A DNA stretch of 41,190 bases from Gammaproteobacteria bacterium (GCA_002731775.1 PCCP01000115.1:1-41190), one strand, 5' to 3'; counted from the first letter of the stretch, positions 13,614 to 22,905 are shown. Numbers and translations are program-made. The notes: a model not told the origin generated them from the letters alone.

Positions 13614-16040
13614 ATGTCCGGAATTCGTTATACTGTCAGACTTGGTACAAGCAATTTTGCACGACGGGCTAAACTACAAGATGCAATATTATCACTTCGG
13701 AATAAATTAGCAGTGGTAATTGGCTTCGCACAAGATAAATCTATTTCACTAAAAGTCGCCGAGTTCACTGTCGGCTATCGCAAATTACTAACTCTAGCTG
13801 CCTGTCTCTTCACCCTGGTGCTGGCAAGCGGGATTCTTCGCAGCAGTTTCGACACCTCACTGGGTGCCTTGCTGACCCGCAGCGACCCCTATCTGGAGGA
13901 ACTGGACTTACTGGAAGCGGAATTTCCCAGCGCCGACAAGATCAACTTCGCCTTTATCGCAATCGAAGATGACTCCGTGTTCAGTAAAGCTGTGCTGGAT
14001 GCCATCGTAGAACTGCGAGATGGGTTTGACGCAATTCCCTATGCGGTTCGGCTCACTTCACTAATCGATTACTATTCTCCGGAAACCCGGCGACGCCTGT
14101 TTGATAGTCCCCTGACTGACTATTCACCGGAAGAATTAAGCGCTCTCGGTGTTGCGGCTGTCAATGACAGACTTTTAACTGCTAACTTATTATCAGAAGA
14201 TGCCAGCCTCACCTTCGCGATTGTGGTACTGGATGCAGAAGACGCCTCCTCCCGCCAACGCCTGGAAATTGCGAATGCCGTGTTACAGATACGGGATGAA
14301 TTGCGTGCCTCAAATCCCCAAGTAGGCATTCACGCAAATGGTGAGGTGCTTCTGGAACAGTCCAATCAGGAGGCCATGATCGACGATCTCACCAGTCTTC
14401 TGCCGCTTATCATACTCGCCTGTGTCATGGTTATTTGTTATTGCTTCAGGTCAGCCACACTGGGCGTCTGCATCCTCACTCACACCATTTTCACGCTGTT
14501 GTGCACCGTCGGTGCCTTGGGTTTTCTTGGCTTCTCCTTCAACACCATATCCATCATTGCGCCCCTGGTGGTGGTGATGATATCCGTAGCCAACAGCGTG
14601 CATATAATTTCCATCTATAAACAGGCCTTACACAAGGGCCAGAAAAAAACCGCGGCCATGGAGCACAGTGTTGCCTATAACTTTCAACCCATAACCCTGG
14701 CTGCCCTGACCACCGCCATCGGTTTCTCTTCTCTGAATATGTCTTCGTCACCGGCGATTCAGGATTTTGGTCAGATCGTGGCCATAGGTATAGTATTCGC
14801 CTACCTACTGACCCTGCTGATACTGCCGGCCTTGCTCATCAGGTTTTCAAAATCCATGGCGGCATCCGACCCTACGGAATCGCCATTTTTGCACGAGGCG
14901 CTGCAAAAAATCATCGAATTCACATCACGCCGCGACAAACCCATATTCTGGTCATGCAGCGCCTTCGCGGTGCTGACGATCATGCTGCTACCCCTCAACG
15001 AGACTGATTTCAATCGCCTGGATTTCATCGCCACGGATACCGACATCAAGCAGTACTATGAAGAGGTGAGCCAACGCCTGAATCGAGGTCCGGCGCTTTC
15101 CTATGGGATCGACGCACTGGGCAATGAGGCTGCAATCGAGCCGGAATTCCTCAGCCGAGTTGAACGCTTCAGCGCCTGGATAGACCAGCAAGCGCATATT
15201 GAATCAGTCGCCAGCATCGTCGACGTAGTGAAGACTGTCAATCGAGTGCGACACCAGGACGATGAGGCTTTCTACCGGCTGCCGGATGACAAATCAACAG
15301 TGACAAATCATCTGCTGAGCTATGGCTTCGTGCAGAGTGAAGATTTCCCACTGTTCGGCTTTATCAACACAGATTTTTCTATTCTGAAATTGTTTGTCAA
15401 CGCGACGCCGATATCGAATCAGGAACTAATCGACCTCGACGAGCAGATAACACGCAAATTCAACGAAGATTTCGCGGACGCGGTATTGATTCACGGCAGC
15501 GGCATACTATTGTTCGCGCGTATGGATGAATTGGTTACCATCGAATTGTTGCAGGGTTATAGCCTGAGCCTGATACTTATCACACTGAGCCTCATCGTCG
15601 GACTACGCAGTATCTATTTTGGTATTTTGAGCGTGCTTCCAAATCTGCTACCTGCAACCATGGTTTTTGGCATGTGGGCGCTGTTTGTGGGACAACTGGA
15701 TCCTTTTGTGATGATGCTGTTTAGCATCAGCATCGGGCTGGTGGTAGATGACACCGTGCATATCCTCAGTCACTACCTGGAAAGCAGAAGAGACGGCGCC
15801 GACAAGAGCAGCTCCATCAATCATGCAATAAAGACGGCGGGGCCGGCTCTCAGCATTACAACCCTGGTGCTGGCATTGGGCACCACCATCCTGATTGGGG
15901 CCAGCACCCTGTATTTTCAGCAGGCAGCAAAACTGCTGGTACCGATCGTAGTGCTGGCGTTAGTACTCGACTTGCTCTATTTACCAACTATCCTGCGACG
16001 GTTCGACAACCGCTTTAAGTCAGAGCCGATGACATCCTGA
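13614..16040 (+). CDS. MMPL/RND-superfamily transporter
   Basis: An 808-residue inner-membrane protein with a duplicated RND/MMPL plan: a cytoplasmic N-terminus of about 55 residues, helix 1 (about 56-75), a periplasmic domain, helices 2-6 (about 258-415), helix 7 (about 440-462), a second periplasmic domain, and helices 8-12 (about 645-795). VVDDTVHI at 710-717 is the acidic proton-coupling motif. It resembles export proteins for lipids or hydrophobic compounds. The start codon is uncertain, because only a weak GTGGG precedes the ATG and helix 1 is far from the N-terminus. A Tat-exported DUF3237 protein is encoded 45 bases downstream and is probably co-transcribed. Confidence 0.88.
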   Translation: MSGIRYTVRLGTSNFARRAKLQDAILSLRNKLAVVIGFAQDKSISLKVAEFTVGYRKLLTLAACLFTLVLASGILRSSFDTSLGALLTRSDPYLEELDLLEAEFPSADKINFAFIAIEDDSVFSKAVLDAIVELRDGFDAIPYAVRLTSLIDYYSPETRRRLFDSPLTDYSPEELSALGVAAVNDRLLTANLLSEDASLTFAIVVLDAEDASSRQRLEIANAVLQIRDELRASNPQVGIHANGEVLLEQSNQEAMIDDLTSLLPLIILACVMVICYCFRSATLGVCILTHTIFTLLCTVGALGFLGFSFNTISIIAPLVVVMISVANSVHIISIYKQALHKGQKKTAAMEHSVAYNFQPITLAALTTAIGFSSLNMSSSPAIQDFGQIVAIGIVFAYLLTLLILPALLIRFSKSMAASDPTESPFLHEALQKIIEFTSRRDKPIFWSCSAFAVLTIMLLPLNETDFNRLDFIATDTDIKQYYEEVSQRLNRGPALSYGIDALGNEAAIEPEFLSRVERFSAWIDQQAHIESVASIVDVVKTVNRVRHQDDEAFYRLPDDKSTVTNHLLSYGFVQSEDFPLFGFINTDFSILKLFVNATPISNQELIDLDEQITRKFNEDFADAVLIHGSGILLFARMDELVTIELLQGYSLSLILITLSLIVGLRSIYFGILSVLPNLLPATMVFGMWALFVGQLDPFVMMLFSISIGLVVDDTVHILSHYLESRRDGADKSSSINHAIKTAGPALSITTLVLALGTTILIGASTLYFQQAAKLLVPIVVLALVLDLLYLPTILRRFDNRFKSEPMTS

Positions 16041-16085
16041 ATTATTGACACTATCATGGGGACACATTTTTAAGGGAGCACCACG

Positions 16086-16595
16086 ATGAGCGATAATCAG
16101 AGATCTTTAAGCCGCAGAGAATTTACCAGACTTGGCGTGACTGCATTAGCAGCGACCTCGGTAGGAGCCAGCACCATGGCAACGGCCCAAACCGCAGCGA
16201 GCGCACTCGAATCAGAGTTTTTAATGGAACTGTCACTGGATGTAGCGGCGCAACTCGACGCCGGTCACACCAGCATCGCCCCGGTTACCGGCGGCGCATT
16301 TGGCGGCCCGCGCATCAGAGGCACGGTACGCGATGGCGGCGCCGACTGGATAACGCAGGTCTCCGGCCACAGCAGTCTCGATGTGCGTATCACCCTGGAT
16401 ACCGATGATGGTGCCATCATTTACATGAGTTACACCGGCGTCGTGCACCCGGGCGAAAACGGGCTGTATTGGCGAGTCCGTCCCATTTTCCAAACCGCGT
16501 CAGAGAAATACGACTGGTTGAATCACATCGTCTGTATCGGTAAGAGCAAACAGATCCAGGGCAAGGTTGCCTACGATATATTCCAGATTCTCTAG
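16086..16595 (+). CDS. Tat-exported DUF3237 (UPF0311) family protein
   Basis: A 169-residue protein. A twin-arginine signal occupies the first 34 residues (SRREFTRLG at 9-17, then an Ala-rich hydrophobic stretch ending TMATAQ). The mature part is a DUF3237 domain, a small beta-barrel: residues 42-169 include VTGGAFGGPRIRGTVRDGGADW and the NHIVCIGK segment characteristic of the family. Function is not established; members often sit with catabolic genes for aromatic or terpenoid compounds. Tat export suggests a folded or cofactor-bearing protein in the periplasm. AAGGGAG precedes the ATG. It follows the MMPL gene by 45 bases and converges on the copper/haem fusion gene. Confidence 0.87.
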   Translation: MSDNQRSLSRREFTRLGVTALAATSVGASTMATAQTAASALESEFLMELSLDVAAQLDAGHTSIAPVTGGAFGGPRIRGTVRDGGADWITQVSGHSSLDVRITLDTDDGAIIYMSYTGVVHPGENGLYWRVRPIFQTASEKYDWLNHIVCIGKSKQIQGKVAYDIFQIL

Positions 16596-16634
16596 CAGGC
16601 TGTTGAAAAACCCTCTGCCAGGGAACCTCAATCC

Positions 16635-16665
16635 AAAAAAACCCGGCCACTGGAAAGTGCCCGGG
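16635..16665 (-). terminator. intrinsic terminator of the redoxin-cytochrome-copper gene
   Basis: A 10-bp stem with one mismatch (CCCGGCCACT, 16642-16651, against AGTGCCCGGG, 16656-16665) and a four-base loop is followed, on the minus strand, by seven consecutive T (plus-strand A run 16635-16641). It lies 24 bases beyond the stop codon at 16690. Confidence 0.88.
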
Positions 16666-16689
16666 CTGGTTTAAGCTTAAGGTGAAGTC

Positions 16690-18405
16690 TTAGTCTTCCC
16701 CACCCTGTCCGGTGAACTTGTACTGCATCGCACCGAAGAACATCTCATCCCAGCTTTCATTGCCCCAGTCTACATTTCTGTCGGGGTTAGGATTGGCGGG
16801 ATTTTGTTCCGAGTTATCCCATGCCGCTACCGCCGTAATCTTGGTACCCTCGGGAACAAATTTTGGCTCTGCGAAAGTGTAGCTGAGTTGCCAGTTATAA
16901 TTGTAGTTGGCGACGTTGATCAGCTCTTCGCGGGTGCCATTAGGATAGTCTGCGTAGAAACGCATGGACTTGCCACGGAAGTGCATGTGCGGCAGTAAGC
17001 TATACAGTTCTGCATCTTTTGGTAATACGATGAAGGCCGTCTGTTTGAAATTGGGGTCGTGGGCCGGAATAGTAGTCCAGCTGTTCGGAAAGACGCAGGC
17101 ACAGTTGCCGGACATTCTCTCTTTTGGCTCCTCATCTATAGGGTAGAACCATAATCCAAGCTGGCTACGATCTACGGTTTCGCGCCCGTTCGGGGTGTAA
17201 TGCATATTCAGCGCCAGCACCGAACCTGCTTTCACCAGCCCGCCGATGCCAGGGGGATTCAAGTCTGGCGTACCGCCGGGGACATAGGCCGTGATTCCAG
17301 CCTTATCCGGGTTACCACTACCCCCAAGAAATCCTCTCCTTTTTTTGGTGCCGATCTCCTCAGGAAAGTCGAGGCGGTTGACTGTATGGTGCAGCACTGA
17401 TCTGTCGCCAGCGACTATCTGGCTGCCACGCAACCAGCGATCTTCGTCCATGGCAATGGTGACTTCGGTATTGACGAAAACACCATTTCCGGTTGCCGGC
17501 ACTGTGGTTGCAGGAATATCCAGAATCAAATCGGGCTCGCCATTTGCCCACCTGGAAGTAGGCCAGGTCAGCTCGGCGAGAGGATCGGTTTCGCCATCTT
17601 TTACCGCGCCGGCATCGGCCCAGGCAATAATATTGCGAATAGCCTGATCGTCAATCAGACGGTCGTTAACAAAATCACCAACATGTGCGTCGATCTGACC
17701 CGGTGGCATGCGCTTGGTCATTAGCACTTCGCGAATCATCGGTGACCAGCCTTGCACCATAGTGTGACTATCCATAGCGAAGGGGGCGACACCACCTTCA
17801 CGGTGACAGCTTGCACACTGTTCGGCCAACACTGGCGCTACATCTCGTGTATAAGACACCGCGACCTGGGCCGGGAAAGTTACGGCCTCACCGCTAGCGG
17901 CCAGCAATGGCATGCTGACTTCTTTAGCTGCCAGGATTTCCTGAATAGCGGCCTCGAGACCGGCAATGGCACCGCGATACTCGACGGTGAAGGACTTGGG
18001 ATTAAAGATCAGCACTTCGCCGGTTTTCTCGATGCCCAATGCGGCAGAGATAACCTGAGCATCATCCACCAGCACCGGAATTTCAACACCATACTCGGCA
18101 ACCTGAGCTTGTAGTTCCGCTCTGTCCTGGCCGCCCATTGGGTTGATCATCAGGAACTCTACGCCCTGGCTGTCATAGGTGGTATTAAGGGCATCGAACG
18201 CCGTCAGTGCCGCCGCGGTGGCAGCGCTGCCATTGGCCTGAACCAGGAGGGCCACGGCGGCATGATCGTCATACCAGCTCATGCCATGGAAGTTACCCTC
18301 TTGATCTAGCAGCGAAAAATCACCGACTCTGTCAGCCGCATTGCTGAATGCAGGAATCAGCAGCAGGGACATAAGGCATAGTTGTAACAGGCTCACGTTT
18401 TTCAC
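16690..18405 (-). CDS. redoxin / cytochrome c / copper type II monooxygenase-like fusion
   Basis: A 571-residue exported protein with three domains after a signal peptide (1-23). Residues 25-160 are a thioredoxin fold with no cysteine at all, so it cannot do thiol chemistry. Residues 183-268 are a cytochrome c with haem site Cys197-AS-Cys200-His201 and likely ligand Met233 (KRMPPG). Residues 285-565 resemble peptidylglycine/dopamine hydroxylase-type copper monooxygenases: His339-His340 (VLHHT) and His402 (NMHY) match one copper site; His473, His475 (PHMHFRG) and Met555 (DEMFFG) match the other. The start is GTG with AGGAGA upstream. Such fusions occur widely in environmental bacteria, but the substrate is not known. 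The cytochrome could feed electrons to the copper centres. A terminator follows. Confidence 0.85.
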   Translation of the reverse strand: MKNVSLLQLCLMSLLLIPAFSNAADRVGDFSLLDQEGNFHGMSWYDDHAAVALLVQANGSAATAAALTAFDALNTTYDSQGVEFLMINPMGGQDRAELQAQVAEYGVEIPVLVDDAQVISAALGIEKTGEVLIFNPKSFTVEYRGAIAGLEAAIQEILAAKEVSMPLLAASGEAVTFPAQVAVSYTRDVAPVLAEQCASCHREGGVAPFAMDSHTMVQGWSPMIREVLMTKRMPPGQIDAHVGDFVNDRLIDDQAIRNIIAWADAGAVKDGETDPLAELTWPTSRWANGEPDLILDIPATTVPATGNGVFVNTEVTIAMDEDRWLRGSQIVAGDRSVLHHTVNRLDFPEEIGTKKRRGFLGGSGNPDKAGITAYVPGGTPDLNPPGIGGLVKAGSVLALNMHYTPNGRETVDRSQLGLWFYPIDEEPKERMSGNCACVFPNSWTTIPAHDPNFKQTAFIVLPKDAELYSLLPHMHFRGKSMRFYADYPNGTREELINVANYNYNWQLSYTFAEPKFVPEGTKITAVAAWDNSEQNPANPNPDRNVDWGNESWDEMFFGAMQYKFTGQGGED

Positions 18406-18492
18406 TGTTCTCTCCTAGAAATTAGAATGAGTTCGTCCACCAGCTAGAAAACCACTACGGGCGGGCTGTGCAATAGCCGCGCTGGTTCTGAG

Positions 18493-18525
18493 CAACACCG
18501 AGCTAGCAGGGGGGTAACGGTGTTG
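18493..18525. repeat. hairpin upstream of the copper/haem fusion gene
   Basis: CAACACCG (18493-18500) and CGGTGTTG (18518-18525) are perfect 8-base complements around a 17-base loop, 88-120 bases upstream of the GTG start at 18405. It may be a regulator site or a leader-RNA hairpin. The remaining sequence from 18526 to 18644 shows no gene. Confidence 0.4.
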
Positions 18526-18644
18526 GTTAGTAGACCAAGGGTACGAATTAAGCGCTTTTCAGTCAATAGCGGGCACTTCGTTTCACCGTCAAGCGGGTCT
18601 GATTGGTCTCAATGCGCTGAAGCGTAGTCGAAAAGCGCGCTAAT

Positions 18645-19442
18645 TCACTGCGCTGCTTGCAGCAGGGCCAGCAATTTAGGGAACAACACGGGATTCGCCA
18701 TCAAAATGTCCTGATCGTAAAATTGGGGGTCTACACCCGCAGGCACGGTGCTGAAATGCCCGGTTTCCGCACCCGCCTCCCTGGCGATCAACTGCGCCGC
18801 CGCGAAATCCCAAAGGCTGAGGCTTTCATAGTAACCATCCATCCTACCCATGGCCAGGAAGCAGATATCCAGTGCGGCGGAACCTAGCCGACGAATATCG
18901 GCACAATTGGATAGTACCGCATGCAGCCGAGTGATCATCGGTGCTATGCCGCTCTTCTCGTAGGGAAAACCCGTGGCAATAATGGCTCTGGACAGCTCGG
19001 TTTCCTCTGCAACCCTGATTGCGTCACCGTTGAGAAACGCCCCGTCCCCACGCCGGGCCGAAAACATCTCATCGGTGAAGGGATTAAACACCACCCCCAC
19101 TTCTATCTGTCCATCTTCCACGAAGGCAATGGAGACCGCGGAGTGATTATGCCCGTGGGCGAAATTTACGGTACCGTCAATAGGATCTATGACCCAGACA
19201 GGCCGAGCGAGGTCATGTATGTTGCCGAGATCGGGGGAGGACTCTTCGGAGAGAATGTGGTGATCCGGAAATTGCTGCGCAATGCGCTGGCAGATCAAAT
19301 TATCCGCCGCCAGATCGGCGCTGGTAACGAGCTCGTTACCATCTTTTAACTCCAGGGTGAGCGTCGTTCCGGCGCGCGCGCTAACAATCAATTCGCCAGC
19401 AGTGCGCGCCAGAGCCAGGGTAAATTGCAATATGTCAGTCAT
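18645..19442 (-). CDS. inositol monophosphatase family phosphatase
   Basis: A 265-residue Mg-dependent, Li-sensitive type phosphatase of the IMPase/CysQ/FBPase superfamily. Metal-binding motifs are Glu66-Glu67 (ILSEES), DPIDGT at 86-91, and WDFAAAQLIAREAG at 211-224 with Asp212. It would remove phosphate from inositol phosphates, histidinol phosphate, PAP or a sugar phosphate; the sequence does not decide which. The ATG at 19442 is preferred; a TTG at 19460 would add six residues and has no better ribosome-binding site. It is the last gene in the minus-strand run that includes the sigma and anti-sigma genes, 102 bases after the latter, so co-transcription is possible. Confidence 0.88.
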   Translation of the reverse strand: MTDILQFTLALARTAGELIVSARAGTTLTLELKDGNELVTSADLAADNLICQRIAQQFPDHHILSEESSPDLGNIHDLARPVWVIDPIDGTVNFAHGHNHSAVSIAFVEDGQIEVGVVFNPFTDEMFSARRGDGAFLNGDAIRVAEETELSRAIIATGFPYEKSGIAPMITRLHAVLSNCADIRRLGSAALDICFLAMGRMDGYYESLSLWDFAAAQLIAREAGAETGHFSTVPAGVDPQFYDQDILMANPVLFPKLLALLQAAQ

Positions 19443-19544
19443 TTCGAATCCAGTAAACAAGGCGGTTGCAAGGTATAGCGCAGACCCAGGGCTAAAGCCA
19501 GGTTATTGCGCAATTCGATCGGGCGGGAACCAGGGAGCCTCTGA

Positions 19545-20441
19545 TTATTCAATTGCCTGTAAAAAATCCATCAACTGGGCCAGTGATTCGGGCAGATTGA
19601 AGGCAGTAAAATTGAGTCGTGCATCGCGGTATCGATCTGCTGTTGCGGCGATGATCGGTTCATCTGCAATTTCATTATAGGCGCTTATTAGAGGCGCTAT
19701 TAAATCTGCTAATGGAGCACTCCCTGCTAACTCAAGCTGATCGGGACCGATTAGCACTCGCGTTAACATCTCGACCAGGCTCTGTTGCGCCGCGGGGTCA
19801 GCAGCCACGAGGGTGTCGAGCCGAGGTCGGGCCGTCGCCCCCGGTGATGCCGCAGCCTGAGCATTCGAGCGGACCAGGCCGGTCGCGACCACAATCTCCT
19901 CCAACACATTGTCCCTCACTTCCTTTTGCGAGCTAGCACCTGATGCCACAGTGGCTGCCGGCTGTGCTAGGCGGGATTGCGACAATTCATCCGCAACTGC
20001 CCTTGCCGCTCGATATTCATTATCGTCCGCCGCCAGCAACCTCGATGGGCTCACCGTAGCGACAGAGAGTTCATCACCAGAGAGTGAGGTTTGAGTGGGC
20101 TGAAACCTTAAGCCGGCAGGCGCATCGAAATCGGCGACCCCGCGACCCGTTGCCGTGGTCAAAGCGATTTCATCCATTGACGGCGTTATAAAGTTCTGAA
20201 AAGACAGGGATACCGCGATGACCGCCACTGAAATAGTGGCCACGGCAAAGACCCAATTTTGATTGAGCCAGCTCTTGCTGACAGCCAGAAATTGCCACCG
20301 TGAACCGGGTTTGGATGCCACCGCCTGTGCTCTGGCGTATGCCAGAATATAATCATCCACGTGCTGCGGGGATTTTGGAGGCTCGGCCTTAGTCAACAAT
20401 ACCGAGAGCTCTGCATCATCCTGGTCCTGCTTAGTCGGCAT
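19545..20441 (-). CDS. membrane-anchored anti-sigma-like protein
   Basis: A 298-residue protein with a cytoplasmic N-terminus of about 60 residues, one transmembrane helix (about 62-80, WVFAVATISVAVIAVSLSF) and a long periplasmic part that is Ala/Ser-rich and probably unstructured to about 220, then a helical end. This topology, together with the 11-base overlap with the ECF sigma gene upstream, is that of an anti-sigma factor. It has no HxxxCxxC zinc motif, so it is not a ZAS-type anti-sigma and the assignment rests on context. No domain in the periplasmic part was recognised. Confidence 0.68.
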   Translation of the reverse strand: MPTKQDQDDAELSVLLTKAEPPKSPQHVDDYILAYARAQAVASKPGSRWQFLAVSKSWLNQNWVFAVATISVAVIAVSLSFQNFITPSMDEIALTTATGRGVADFDAPAGLRFQPTQTSLSGDELSVATVSPSRLLAADDNEYRAARAVADELSQSRLAQPAATVASGASSQKEVRDNVLEEIVVATGLVRSNAQAAASPGATARPRLDTLVAADPAAQQSLVEMLTRVLIGPDQLELAGSAPLADLIAPLISAYNEIADEPIIAATADRYRDARLNFTAFNLPESLAQLMDFLQAIE

Positions 20442-21000
20442 ATTGCACCTCGAGTATTCGTTTCAAGTGTGTGCTCGCATAGCGAATACGGCTCTTGATG
20501 GTTTCTTCGTTAGTGTCAGTCATGACAGCAATTTCGCGGCGTGTAAACCCCTCTCCCCGCAGCAGAAATGCTTGTTGCTGCTCCTTGGATAGGGATTCAA
20601 GAGCCAGCAACAGATCCATCGACAAATCTATGGAATCGGTGGAGGAACTCCGGTTATCGGCAATGTTTTCCACGATCGACTCGCCGCTGCCATCGGTTCG
20701 ATCCAGCAGATAATCAAATTTATTTTTCCGCCAAAAATCTACCAACTTTCGGTGCGCTATCGCATACAGGTAAGTTTTGAACTTGGCAGAGGCCCGGTAA
20801 TTTTTTGCCGAATCAATGATCGCTACCCAGGTTTCCTGTGCAATCTCTTCGATGGCACTCAGATCGACATGCGATCTGTATAAATAGGCGAATAAGGGAT
20901 CCTTGTGCCGGGCGTAAAGCTTTTCAAACGAGCTTGAGTCACCCTGCTGATATTTTGACATGAGTGACTCGTCGCTGCTTTTCGCAAGCAATCCTAGCAT
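20431..21000 (-). CDS. ECF-type RNA polymerase sigma factor
   Basis: A 189-residue extracytoplasmic-function sigma factor with region 2 at about 24-95 (LYARHKDPLFAYLYRSHVD, IEEIAQETWVAIIDSA, KFKTYLYAIAHRKLVDFWRK) and region 4 at about 135-185 (LSKEQQQAFLLRGEGFTRREIA, then EETIKSRIRYASTHLKRIL). It directs RNA polymerase to a small stress or envelope regulon and is probably held inactive by the product of the gene that overlaps its 3' end by 11 bases. The ATG at 21000 has GGAA upstream. The VWA lipoprotein gene ends 60 bases upstream on the same strand, so the three may be one operon. Confidence 0.92.
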   Translation of the reverse strand: MLGLLAKSSDESLMSKYQQGDSSSFEKLYARHKDPLFAYLYRSHVDLSAIEEIAQETWVAIIDSAKNYRASAKFKTYLYAIAHRKLVDFWRKNKFDYLLDRTDGSGESIVENIADNRSSSTDSIDLSMDLLLALESLSKEQQQAFLLRGEGFTRREIAVMTDTNEETIKSRIRYASTHLKRILEVQYAD

Positions 21001-21060
21001 CTTAGTTCCATTTTATAGCCTGCCTCAGATCGATAATATTAAACATAAGGCCGGAATTTT

Positions 21061-22905
21061 CTACAAGATTTTCGCCAGCTCTACCAGTCTAAGCAGCTCG
21101 CTGCGATAGCCATGTTCGTCATCACCCCTGGACTCGCGTGCCAGCAGCAGCAGCTCATTATAGTTCCAGTCTGCGGTATACTTGCCACCACGCAGTAGTT
21201 GGCCAAAGCCTGCGACCGCCGCCGCGAAACGGATATTTTCCGTGGCCTGAAGGTTTTCGGAATCGATGATTTGGTTTCTGACCGCAACACCGAATTCTGT
21301 ACTTCTATCTGCATCGGGTAACTTGTAGCGAATATTAACGTAGGCAAGCTCATCGCTGAAGCCCTCTGTTTCCACGTCTGACCGGGCATACCTGCGGTCC
21401 GGAATCATGCCGCCACGAGACCCTTTCAGACTCACTTCATACAGGGCCGTTACGGTATGACCCGCGCCAATTTCTCCGGCATCGATTTTATCATTGCGAA
21501 AATCTTCCCGATTCAGCACCCTGTTCTCATAACCAATCAATCGGTATTCAGAAACCACCGCCGGATTGAACTCGACCTGTATCTTCACATCCCTGGCGAT
21601 TGTCAGAAGCGTCGATTGCATTTCTTCCACCAGCACTTTCCTCGCTTCACTCAGCGAATCGATGTAAGCCGCGTTACCGTTGCCTACATCTGCAAGCTGC
21701 TCCATCAGCGAGTAATTATAATTGCCTGTTCCAAAACCTAGACTGGTGAGGGTGATGTTATTTTCCCGCTTTCGGGTAATCAGCTCTTTCAGATCATCGA
21801 TGCTGGTGATACCCACATTCAGATCGCCGTCGCTGCCGATGATGACCCGATTAATGCCATCTTCGATCTTGTTTTCTTCTGCAATTCGATAGGCCAGTTC
21901 GATCCCGGCGCCACCATTGGTGCTGCCACCGGCATGGAGTGAGTCGATGGCCTGCCGTATCTTCGATTTTTTATCGGCGCTGGTGGACTCCAGCACCACA
22001 CCAGCCGCGCCCGCATACACTACCAGCGCGATGCGATCATCTGCGCTCATTTGTGAAACCAGCAGATGCAGGGATTGTTTCACCAGTCCCAGTTTGTCTG
22101 CAGACTGCATGCTGCCGGAGACATCTACCAGAAATACCAGGTTCGCATTGGGCCTCTGATCGAGCGCAGGTTCGAAACCCTCGATTCCCACCATTAATAA
22201 GTGATTGTCCGGATTCCACGGTGACACCATCATCTCGGTGTTTATTGCCAATGGCTCAGTCAGGCTGTCGGGTGCAGCATAGTCGTAGTCGAAATAATTG
22301 ATCATTTCTTCCAATCTGACTGCGTCAAAGGGCGGCAGTCTGCCTTCCCGAGTCAGCATGCGGCGAAGATTGCTATAGGCCGCGGTGTCGACATCGATAC
22401 TGAAGGTCGACACCGGTGATTCGCTGACGCGCTTGATTTGATTTTCATTGAGGCGTGTATAGTTTTCGGTATTCACGACCAGGTGATGTCCCGGGTAGTA
22501 ATTTAACCACTCGTGCTCCAGTTCATTGTGCACAACTGCTGAAGACACCGAGTTAAAGCGGGCAATCCTGGCCCGATCTCCGCTGGCCACCATCTCGCTC
22601 GTCTGGCGCGCCTCGGCGCGTCCGGCAGCGATAGCCCTATTGGACACCGGACCAGCCGGTGCTACCGACGCCTCGATTTTTGAGACCTCATCGACGATCA
22701 CCGCAGAATCATTATCTCCGATAGCCGAAATTGTCTGCTCTGAGATGTTTGCCGGCAGGACGGCGGGCTGAATTTCCGACTCAGTCGGTTTCGCACTGCA
22801 GCCCGCCAGTAGGATTGTGGCGATGCTGATGCACAATATAGAACTGCACAATGGAATTGTCGCGATATACATGCGGTCGTTGGGTTGGGCACTTATTTTG
22901 TTCAT
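21061..22905 (-). CDS. YfbK-like VWA-domain lipoprotein
   Basis: A 614-residue lipoprotein (lipobox LAGC, lipidated Cys36). After a low-complexity stretch (40-145) it has the YfbK N-terminal domain (about 150-230, NQIKRVSESPVSTFSIDVDTAAY region), a von Willebrand factor A domain (about 255-425) with MIDAS motif DVSGSM at 261-266, and the DUF3520 C-terminal domain (about 435-612). VWA domains bind protein partners through Mg; the role of YfbK itself is not established. The start at 22905 has AGGGGA 7 bases upstream and places the lipobox correctly; the frame is open to 23103, but that extension runs into the next promoter region. It is followed by sigma and anti-sigma genes on the same strand, an arrangement that suggests envelope sensing. 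Confidence 0.88.
   Translation of the reverse strand: MNKISAQPNDRMYIATIPLCSSILCISIATILLAGCSAKPTESEIQPAVLPANISEQTISAIGDNDSAVIVDEVSKIEASVAPAGPVSNRAIAAGRAEARQTSEMVASGDRARIARFNSVSSAVVHNELEHEWLNYYPGHHLVVNTENYTRLNENQIKRVSESPVSTFSIDVDTAAYSNLRRMLTREGRLPPFDAVRLEEMINYFDYDYAAPDSLTEPLAINTEMMVSPWNPDNHLLMVGIEGFEPALDQRPNANLVFLVDVSGSMQSADKLGLVKQSLHLLVSQMSADDRIALVVYAGAAGVVLESTSADKKSKIRQAIDSLHAGGSTNGGAGIELAYRIAEENKIEDGINRVIIGSDGDLNVGITSIDDLKELITRKRENNITLTSLGFGTGNYNYSLMEQLADVGNGNAAYIDSLSEARKVLVEEMQSTLLTIARDVKIQVEFNPAVVSEYRLIGYENRVLNREDFRNDKIDAGEIGAGHTVTALYEVSLKGSRGGMIPDRRYARSDVETEGFSDELAYVNIRYKLPDADRSTEFGVAVRNQIIDSENLQATENIRFAAAVAGFGQLLRGGKYTADWNYNELLLLARESRGDDEHGYRSELLRLVELAKIL

Noticed and set aside
16596..16612. 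Sequence CAGGCTGTTGAAAAA resembling an insertion-sequence end
   Set aside because: Only one copy, no partner repeat and no transposase fragment around it.
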